The notes below the pieces were generated by a model. That model saw only the letters and a program-made list of their open reading frames with translations. It was not told where the DNA came from and did not search any database. From assembly GCA_910584195.1 (NCBI GenBank), contig CAJTYV010000072.1, positions 1-7,112 on the forward strand: 7,112 bases of DNA. Direction: 5' to 3'. The stretch comes from an uncultured Ruminococcus sp. GTDB lineage: Bacteria; Bacillota; Clostridia; Oscillospirales; Ruminococcaceae. The position numbers and the translations under genes are program-made. Of the stretch, positions 1 through 4,371 are shown in pieces. Numbering within the stretch: position 1 is the stretch's first letter; each line of letters starts with the position of its first letter.

Positions 1-12
1 GAAATCATGTAA

Positions 13-41
13 TTGAAAGATTACAAAAGTTATGTTATAAT
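13..41 (+). promoter_or_regulatory. Promoter for antisense RNA
   Basis: A TTGAAA -35 box (13-18) and a perfect TATAAT -10 box (36-41) are separated by 17 nt. The expected transcription start is about 47-49. No coding frame with an RBS follows. The transcript would instead run through the 3' end of the minus-strand peptide gene at 81-221 and stop at the hairpin at 83-128. This position makes it the best candidate for an antitoxin promoter. Confidence 0.75.
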
Positions 42-46
42 AACAG

Positions 47-72
47 AAAAGACACCTGCTGAAACAGATGCC
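47..72 (-). terminator. Terminator of the small membrane peptide gene
   Basis: On the minus strand, GGCATCTG and CAGGTGTC (65-72 with 51-58) form an 8-bp stem with two G-U pairs and a 6-nt loop. TTTT follows (50-47). The stem begins 8 nt after the peptide stop codon. The plus strand pairs less well because the G-U pairs become A-C mismatches, so the hairpin favours minus-strand transcription. Confidence 0.7.
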
Positions 73-76
73 TTTC

Positions 77-89
77 TATTTTAGGATTC
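77..89 (+). repeat. 13-bp inverted repeat, copy 1 (partner 315-327)
   Basis: TATTTTAGGATTC at 77-89 on the plus strand recurs exactly on the minus strand at 327-315. This copy overlaps the toxin stop codon and is contained in the antisense RNA. The toxin mRNA therefore carries the complementary sequence at its 3' end. Confidence 0.8.
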
Positions 90-221
90 GTTATGCTTGT
101 CAGGCGTTTTGGACGAATCCTCTTTTTTATTATTGCGGTAATAGGTGGCAACTGATAACGCAGTTAAGACAATATCAGTTAACACACCAACAACATCTTT
201 AATAGAGGTTATATCCATCAT
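81..221 (-). CDS. Small single-span membrane peptide, candidate type I toxin
   Basis: The gene encodes 46 residues beginning MMDITSIKD. The start at 221 was chosen because GGAAAGGAG (229-237) lies 7 nt upstream; a longer frame from 278 has no RBS. Residues 10-28 (VVGVLTDIVLTALSVATYY) form one hydrophobic segment with an Asp at position 16, followed by a polar, highly charged tail (RNNKKED onward, rich in K, D, E and S). A short N-terminus, one membrane helix and a charged tail is the layout of Firmicutes type I toxins such as TxpA and BsrG, which act at the cell membrane. A convergent antisense RNA overlaps the 3' end, and the predicted mRNA leader can mask the RBS. No specific family was recognised from the sequence. 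The alternatives are a phage holin-like peptide or an unrelated small membrane protein. Confidence 0.6.
   Translation of the reverse strand: MMDITSIKDVVGVLTDIVLTALSVATYYRNNKKEDSSKTPDKHNES
83..128 (+). terminator. Terminator of the antisense RNA, inside the peptide gene
   Basis: AGGATTCGT (83-91) pairs perfectly with ACGAATCCT (113-121), and a run of six T follows at 123-128. The inner loop can fold further (ATGCT with GGCGT). A plus-strand intrinsic terminator lying within the coding region of a minus-strand gene is not expected by chance. It is strong evidence that a real plus-strand transcript ends here. Confidence 0.75.
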
Positions 222-227
222 AACCGA

Positions 228-301
228 ACTCCTTTCCAAAAGATTGACGAATGAATCGTCTGGTTGTCGAACTATCATTCAATCAACATTCAGTAAGGAG
301 T
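228..301 (-). promoter_or_regulatory. RBS-masking helix in the toxin mRNA leader
   Basis: The RBS segment AAGGAGT (minus strand 234-228) is perfectly complementary to ACTCCTT (minus strand 301-295) in the leader of the same transcript. The 60-nt interval holds a smaller hairpin, GACGA/TCGTC (246-260). Masking of the RBS by an upstream anti-RBS is common in type I toxin mRNAs. The complementarity is seen directly; its use in the cell is inferred. Confidence 0.5.
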
Positions 302-314
302 ATCCAAACACTTT

Positions 315-327
315 GAATCCTAAAATA
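315..327 (-). repeat. 13-bp inverted repeat, copy 2 in the toxin mRNA leader
   Basis: This exact inverted copy of 77-89 lies in the predicted 5' end of the toxin transcript. If transcription starts near 322, at least the AGGATTC part would be in the mRNA and could pair with the mRNA 3' end around the stop codon. Confidence 0.7.
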
Positions 328-328
328 A

Positions 329-358
329 ATAATACCACAAAAAAACTTCATAAATCAA
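329..358 (-). promoter_or_regulatory. Possible promoter of the membrane peptide gene
   Basis: The minus strand has TTGATT (358-353), an 18-nt spacer and TATTAT (334-329), giving a start near 322 and a leader of about 100 nt. Both boxes deviate from consensus. This is the best candidate between the terminator at 372-410 and the gene, but it is not certain. Confidence 0.4.
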
Positions 359-406
359 CAGGATTCTAAAAAGGGATAACGCTTAGTAAAAGAGCGTTAT
401 CCCTAT
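353..406 (+). repeat. Duplicated terminator module, copy 1 (copy 2 at 4081-4133)
   Basis: The two segments share AATCAACA, then a few differing bases, then 17 identical bases (369-385 and 4096-4112), then TTATCCCTAT, in the same order and orientation. The similarity extends beyond the hairpin into its 5' flank, so this is common ancestry rather than convergence of two terminators. The copies flank the adhesin-Fic pair as direct repeats. Confidence 0.6.
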
Positions 407-411
407 GTTTT
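369..411. terminator. Bidirectional hairpin terminator, copy 1
   Basis: AGGGATAACGCT (372-383) pairs perfectly with AGCGTTATCCCT (393-404) across a 9-nt loop. T-runs follow on both strands: 408-413 on plus, and opposite 368-372 on minus. It would separate the membrane peptide gene from upstream reading. A related hairpin follows the Fic gene at 4096-4137, in the same orientation. Confidence 0.75.
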
Positions 412-433
412 TTCCAAAAAAAACACAAACTAG

Positions 434-448
434 CACCCAACATTCGGG
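434..448 (+). repeat. 15-bp imperfect direct repeat, copy 1
   Basis: CACCCAACATTCGGG at 434-448 matches CACCATACATTCGGG at 3145-3159 in 13 of 15 positions. The second copy spans the predicted transcription start of the Fic gene. Copy 1 lies in a short non-coding stretch between two terminators, where no gene is seen. Confidence 0.45.
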
Positions 449-485
449 AGAAAATTCGTTAGTTAGATAATGTAATTTATATTAT

Positions 486-529
486 AAACAGCTCTGAGGG
501 TATCAAATCTTCCTCAGAGCTGTTTTTTT
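486..529. terminator. Terminator of the adhesin gene (bidirectional)
   Basis: A 14-bp perfect stem pairs 486-499 (AAACAGCTCTGAGG) with 512-525 across a 12-nt loop. The plus side ends in a run of seven T (523-529). The minus side is followed by an A/T-rich tract that starts TTTATAATAT. The stem begins two bases after the adhesin stop codon (528-530), so it would end minus-strand transcription there. Confidence 0.85.
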
Positions 530-2894
530 ATTTCTCTAACTTATTCGTAACACCGTCTGTATGACTAAACCCTCCATACTGATGCAGCGTATACGGAAAC
601 AAAACCTCAGCAACATCGTTAGTTGCTACGTCAACAGCAGCATTTACACCATCCGGCGTACTGTTCCTCACATTCTGGGCATTCTCAGCTACATAACGAC
701 TTACAGGAATTTGTGTCACCTTATAAGTACCCGCAAACAAATCATCCAACCGATTCGTGCCAAACTTAGAAGAACCACTGGTCTGTACCATTAAATTATA
801 ACTATGCTGTACACCCGCCACGTCAGTGCCACTAATCATATACATAAACGATGGTGCTGCTTCGCCATGAATAATATCACTTACACGACTATCGAGAACA
901 ATCGAAACCCGTTTCATATAAAGAATTACCTGATTCGTTGCAGACAACTGATTATATGTAATGGTAAATGCTGTATCCGAAGATTTCACATAACCAGCAG
1001 GAACATTCACAACCACCCAGCGATAATCAAACCAATGCAGGTCATTCACCGTAATCTCACCATTGTTACTCGTAGTCCCAGACGTCACATCTGTCCAAAC
1101 ACCATTCACTTTCTTCTGCAACTTCATCTTTACGCCAGATACTGGATTTCCCGTCTCTTCAGAAATAACTGTAATCGTCTCAGTGCCAAGCTTCTTACGC
1201 CACTGTGCATATAATACAACAACGCCATCCGTCTCATCTGTCAAATTCTCAATCTCAGCACCATCGCTATATGCAGTCCCGCTGCCATCCGATTTTGTAT
1301 TCCAACCAACAAAGTCATAACCCTCACGGCTATATGTATTCACATTCAAATCATAAGAATGACTCCACTCACATATCATATCTGACATACTGCCATCTAC
1401 AACATTCTGTGTAAACTCACCTGTCTGATGATTCGGATTAAACTCATTATTATCATCAAAACGCACATAATACACTGGCTGATGAACTTCAACCTTATTC
1501 GTCTTTTGTACCGTATTGGTAATACGAGTCTCTGCCTGATTTGTCAAAATCCTACTTGCAGAAGCACCTTGCAAATCACACGAAATACGTAAAATATATG
1601 ACTCACCATTATACGACATCCCATTTCGTACATAAGACTCATCAAATACAAACGACACAGTACGTGTATCCTGATTATAAGATAATGTGCCATAACCTGT
1701 CACATCAGATTCACTTCCATTCAACGTCCGACATATCACCCTCGCAGAATCATAAACCAAGCCTTCTGGCAACACGTCTTTAAACGAAAAATTGGAATAT
1801 TTCACATAACTCGTACCCAAAATTCCATAAGTAGAAACTTCCTGAGATATTTCATAAACAACCTCATCGTCCATATGACGAGTAACAGAATCAACTCTGG
1901 AATTACCATCCACAATCTTCTTTTGTGGAGAAGGAGCCACCGGACCCATTGCTGCAAAAGAAGGCGTAAACCAGAAATTGGGACCCAATAATTTAAAACG
2001 ATACGTATAATCATCAGACCGCATCCGAATGGTTGCAACAGACTTCCAAAAAGTTGGCTTATATATATCATCCTCAAAATCATTAGAAGAATTGTTACAC
2101 AACCATGTAATAGTAGAATCCCAATAGTTCTTCATCCACTGACCGTCCTGCGGACGATAAATAGACTCTCGTGGACCTAACTGTATCCAACTGGGATAAG
2201 AACCCGGAAACTTCATTACTTTCACATCATAAACATCATACGGCGCACAACCCTCACCAATATTGACCGAACCCCAAGCAGAATATAATAAATTAATGGG
2301 AACAACCGTATTCGTACCAGCATAATAAAACTTATACGCAACTCGTGCATCTGCTGCATTAAAATAGGTCCAACCACCAAATGCAGATTCACTAATCGTT
2401 AAATGAGAATACCCTTGCAGCATATCGTCTGTAACAGCCCTAGAATCCCCAAAATCAAACCGCACATTCAAATCAACCAATTCATTATGATAATACATTG
2501 CATCGGGATACCGCAAATTGAACCACTCACCGCCAGTAAAACGATTTCGACCACTAGCCGTCTTATAATCACGGTCACCACATTTCACCCAACCACTACC
2601 GCCACCATGCGTAATAATAGGTTTCTTTCCAACATTAGACCATTTCAAACCTACATCTTCAACTAACTCATATTCTTCAGGTCCATCCGTACCATAATCA
2701 ATCGCCAAAAGCATAATTCCAGATAACAATGTAGCTTTATTTTCGGATTTACTTATAGAATCAGACTTCTGTAACTTTTCAGCTTCATGCTCTTTCGCCA
2801 ACTCATTCACATCTCGTACATCAGAAGCATCTACATAAGAAAAATAGCTAAGACAAAAAGAAAGTATCATCACGATACAAATCAGATTACACAC
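528..2894 (-). CDS. Secreted multidomain adhesin-like protein (isopeptide D2, InlB B-repeat, Cna-B)
   Basis: The open frame has 788 codons from a GTG at 2894. Residues 4-19 are a hydrophobic signal-peptide core with likely cleavage after VDA (residue 23). Residues 25-320 are an unrecognised, Trp/Tyr-rich, possibly ligand-binding region. Residues 323-470 resemble a fimbrial isopeptide D2 domain, with Lys325/326 in PQKKIVDG and Asn452 in LTNQAE as the probable bond pair. Residues 475-567 match an InlB/Listeria-Bacteroides B-repeat (GYDFVGWNT ... LYAQW). Residues 570-660 look like Cna-B. Residues 661-788 are a pilin-like beta domain ending GGFSHTDGVTNKLEK. No LPXTG motif, C-terminal membrane helix or other anchor is visible, so the protein may be secreted or held by another protein. 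The GTG lacks an RBS. The well-placed RBS and ATG upstream (2919) are out of frame, so this copy may be switched off or translated by coupling. The domain calls are from motif recognition. Confidence 0.8.
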   Translation of the reverse strand: MCNLICIVMILSFCLSYFSYVDASDVRDVNELAKEHEAEKLQKSDSISKSENKATLLSGIMLLAIDYGTDGPEEYELVEDVGLKWSNVGKKPIITHGGGSGWVKCGDRDYKTASGRNRFTGGEWFNLRYPDAMYYHNELVDLNVRFDFGDSRAVTDDMLQGYSHLTISESAFGGWTYFNAADARVAYKFYYAGTNTVVPINLLYSAWGSVNIGEGCAPYDVYDVKVMKFPGSYPSWIQLGPRESIYRPQDGQWMKNYWDSTITWLCNNSSNDFEDDIYKPTFWKSVATIRMRSDDYTYRFKLLGPNFWFTPSFAAMGPVAPSPQKKIVDGNSRVDSVTRHMDDEVVYEISQEVSTYGILGTSYVKYSNFSFKDVLPEGLVYDSARVICRTLNGSESDVTGYGTLSYNQDTRTVSFVFDESYVRNGMSYNGESYILRISCDLQGASASRILTNQAETRITNTVQKTNKVEVHQPVYYVRFDDNNEFNPNHQTGEFTQNVVDGSMSDMICEWSHSYDLNVNTYSREGYDFVGWNTKSDGSGTAYSDGAEIENLTDETDGVVVLYAQWRKKLGTETITVISEETGNPVSGVKMKLQKKVNGVWTDVTSGTTSNNGEITVNDLHWFDYRWVVVNVPAGYVKSSDTAFTITYNQLSATNQVILYMKRVSIVLDSRVSDIIHGEAAPSFMYMISGTDVAGVQHSYNLMVQTSGSSKFGTNRLDDLFAGTYKVTQIPVSRYVAENAQNVRNSTPDGVNAAVDVATNDVAEVLFPYTLHQYGGFSHTDGVTNKLEK

Positions 2895-2919
2895 TAAATG
2901 CTTTGCTTATACTAAACAT
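2887..2919 (-). CDS. 10-codon leader frame, probable displaced start of the adhesin
   Basis: ATG at 2919 has GGAAGGAG 11 nt upstream (2931-2938) and encodes MFSISKAFSV before a TAA stop at 2889-2887. The GTG start of the adhesin frame lies inside it, in another frame, at GTGTGTAA. Adding one GT to the GTGTGT tract would fuse MFSISKAFS directly to the adhesin signal peptide, supplying the basic residue (Lys6) that the GTG-started version lacks before its hydrophobic core. The likeliest reading is the true start of the adhesin after a 2-nt loss. The alternative is a leader peptide whose termination feeds re-initiation at the overlapping GTG. Confidence 0.6.
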   Translation of the reverse strand: MFSISKAFSV

Positions 2920-2972
2920 ATCAAACACCACTCCTTCCAAAAACTCTTTATTTACGAATATCCCCATTCACC

Positions 2973-3000
2973 ATTATATACCATACACCCGTATTAAGAA
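2973..3000 (-). promoter_or_regulatory. Candidate promoter of the adhesin gene
   Basis: A perfect TATAAT lies on the minus strand at 2978-2973, with a weak TTCTTA (3000-2995) 16 nt upstream. The expected start is near 2966, giving a leader of about 47 nt to the ATG at 2919. A small dyad, AACAA/TTGTT (3001-3014), abuts the -35 box and could be an operator; this is speculative. Confidence 0.5.
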
Positions 3001-3113
3001 AACAAATACTTGTTACGGATAATAAAAAATATTTTCTTACTCACTCTCAGAGTTATATTTTTATCATTTATACAACTAATTCATTTCCTGTGCATCTGAA
3101 CCTTTCAGCACCA

Positions 3114-3143
3114 TTGATATAACCACACCAATTATGATATAAT
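3114..3143 (+). promoter_or_regulatory. Promoter of the Fic gene (extended -10)
   Basis: TTGATA (3114-3119), an 18-nt spacer and a perfect TATAAT (3138-3143) preceded by TGA (3135-3137) form an extended -10 promoter. Transcription should start near 3150. It diverges from the adhesin promoter about 140 bp away. The 2920-3215 interval holds only these promoters and the two leaders; no gene was seen in it. Confidence 0.75.
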
Positions 3144-3144
3144 A

Positions 3145-3159
3145 CACCATACATTCGGG
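3145..3159 (+). repeat. 15-bp imperfect direct repeat, copy 2
   Basis: CACCATACATTCGGG matches 434-448 in 13 of 15 positions and spans the predicted start of the Fic transcript. CACC (3145-3148) can also pair with GGTG (3158-3161) as a small 5'-end hairpin. Confidence 0.45.
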
Positions 3160-3215
3160 TGCTTATATAGAGACTCACATCTGTGAACCTACAAAAAAAC
3201 AGGAGGTTTTCGACC

Positions 3216-4064
3216 ATGTTAAGCATAAAACAACAATACATTACAGAATTAAAAAGATTAGTATCCTATGAAATGAAAACCGCAAAACGTAGCGGCATAT
3301 ACGGATTCATACAACGCACAATGGCATATAACTCTAATCGCATTGAAGGAAGTACACTCACAGAACGCCAAACGGCAAGTATGTTTGAAACTGGTACAAT
3401 CAGCAATGAAGAAGATATACTCATGCGTATAAAGGACGTAGAAGAAATGAGCGGACACTTCCGAATGTTCAATCAAACCATACAAACACTTGATGAACCA
3501 TTGAGCATAGACATTATCAAACAAATGCACTACAATTTAAAAGTAGGAGTATTTGAAGATATGGCAAATGGATATCCATGCGGTGAGTTCAAAAACCGAG
3601 CGAATCGTGTATCAGACATTGTCACATCAGAACCACAGAACGTAGCAAAAGATATCACAGCACTGTTAAATAAGTACCTACAGATTTCCACACCATCTGT
3701 AAAGGACCTTGCAGCATTTCATGCAGAGTATGAAAATATCCATCCGTTCCAAGACGGAAACGGACGTACAGGAAGAATGATTTTATTTAGAGAATCTGTA
3801 AAACACAACATGATTCCAATTATCATCCGAAGCGAAAATAAAGGCAGATACATGCAGTATTTAAACCAAGCTCAAACAAATAAGAATCTCAGAAATCTGA
3901 CAGAATATTTTGAACAAGAACAAAGCAGATTCTTTGAAGAAACAAAAAATATGGTACTGCCATATGAAATTCTCGAACGTGACAGACAAAGAAAACAAGC
4001 CGGAGATTTTTCAGATAAAATCGCAGCTCCAAACACAAATGACGGATTGGATGGTCCAAGGTGA
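3216..4064 (+). CDS. Fic family AMP-transferase, N-terminal inhibitory motif (class II type)
   Basis: The product has 282 residues. ATG at 3216 was chosen because AGGAGG (3201-3206) lies 9 nt upstream; the GTG at 3183 has no RBS. Fic proteins typically transfer AMP from ATP to hydroxyl side chains of target proteins in the cytoplasm. The catalytic motif is complete at residues 176-187: HPFQDGNGRTGR, with the catalytic His176, the phosphate-binding GNG (181-183), and Arg184 and Arg187. Residues 119-130 (GYPCGEFKNRAN) fit the substrate-docking flap. An (S/T)xxxE(G/N) inhibitory motif occurs before the Fic core as SNRIEG (40-45); its Glu44 is the residue that in class II Fic proteins blocks productive ATP binding. 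Nothing essential is missing, so an active but self-restrained enzyme is expected. No separate antitoxin gene sits beside it. The gene is single, with its own promoter and terminator. The target is unknown. Confidence 0.92.
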   Translation: MLSIKQQYITELKRLVSYEMKTAKRSGIYGFIQRTMAYNSNRIEGSTLTERQTASMFETGTISNEEDILMRIKDVEEMSGHFRMFNQTIQTLDEPLSIDIIKQMHYNLKVGVFEDMANGYPCGEFKNRANRVSDIVTSEPQNVAKDITALLNKYLQISTPSVKDLAAFHAEYENIHPFQDGNGRTGRMILFRESVKHNMIPIIIRSENKGRYMQYLNQAQTNKNLRNLTEYFEQEQSRFFEETKNMVLPYEILERDRQRKQAGDFSDKIAAPNTNDGLDGPR

Positions 4065-4095
4065 ATAGTAAATATAACAAAAATCAACAAAATCC

Positions 4096-4137
4096 AAAAG
4101 GGATAACGCTTAAAAAACAAGCATTATCCCTATATTT
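4096..4137 (+). terminator. Terminator of the Fic gene, related to the hairpin at 369-411
   Basis: AGGGATAACGCTT (4099-4111) pairs with AAGCATTATCCCT (4119-4131) with one C-A mismatch on the plus strand. TATATTTTCTT follows. It begins 34 nt after the Fic stop codon. The first 17 bases (AAAAGGGATAACGCTTA, 4096-4112) are identical to 369-385, and TTATCCCTAT is shared on the other arm. Confidence 0.75.
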
Positions 4138-4206
4138 TCTTACAAACAAAACATCATACACACCGTTTTAAGCAATGACAATCAACAATTCACCACACAA
4201 CCCAAT

Positions 4207-4243
4207 AAAACAGCCCTATGAGCCAAATACACGCTCACAGGAC
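4207..4243 (-). terminator. Terminator of the helicase operon
   Basis: On the minus strand, GTCCTGTGAGC (4243-4233) pairs with GCTCATAGGGC (4223-4213) in an unbroken 11-bp stem containing two G-U pairs, with a 9-nt loop. TGTTTTATT follows. It lies about 130 nt beyond the helicase stop codon. The plus strand has A-C mismatches at the wobble positions, so it works for minus-strand transcription. Confidence 0.7.
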
Positions 4244-4371
4244 CATTCTTATCAATCAATATAGCAATTCAAGAACACTAAAACTTCTTGACGACAAAAG
4301 TTCCAATATTTTTTATGCATACGCACAATAATAGATTCTCACGTATTTGTAAGATTAGCAACAATTAAGTT

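Larger units (their letters stand above)
48..128 (+). ncRNA. Putative type I antitoxin antisense RNA
   Basis: An RNA of about 80 nt is predicted from the promoter at 13-41 to the T-run of the plus-strand terminator at 83-128. It would be fully complementary to the last 48 nt of the 46-residue peptide gene (including the stop codon) and to its 3' untranslated region and terminator. In known convergent type I systems of Firmicutes (TxpA/RatA, BsrG/SR4, several Clostridioides difficile pairs), an antisense RNA overlaps the toxin mRNA 3' end and triggers decay or blocks translation. The promoter, terminator and overlap are visible in the sequence. The function is inference, and no RNA family was recognised. 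Confidence 0.6.
4065..4371. other. Non-coding interval between the Fic and helicase genes
   Basis: This convergent intergenic stretch holds the Fic terminator (4096-4137) and the helicase-operon terminator (4207-4243). The rest has no coding frame with an RBS. Its plus strand is strikingly poor in G: 9 G against 36 C in 4141-4260 by hand count. No integrase site or IS end was recognised here. Confidence 0.6.

Noticed and set aside
222..278. Longer 65-residue version of the small membrane peptide from the ATG at 278
   Set aside because: There is no RBS before 278, whereas GGAAAGGAG lies 7 nt before the ATG at 221. The extra 19 residues would also cover the leader that holds the RBS.
369..411. 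Hairpin resembling an integron attC site
   Set aside because: The arms do not carry the attC core pattern (RYYYAAC and GTTRRRY) or the usual extrahelical bases, no integron integrase is present, and the T-runs fit a terminator.
561..2666. Several plus-strand frames of about 70-140 codons opposite the adhesin gene
   Set aside because: They lack RBSs and domain patterns, and show the His/Thr/Asn-rich composition expected of antisense shadows of an AT-rich gene.
2840..2870. Lipoprotein signal in the adhesin N-terminus (LSFC)
   Set aside because: The residue before the Cys is Phe, not a small residue, so it does not fit a lipobox. A standard cleavage site after VDA follows.
3183..3215. GTG start of Fic adding 11 residues
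   Set aside because: The true RBS AGGAGG (3201-3206) would lie inside that extension, and it is correctly spaced for the ATG at 3216.
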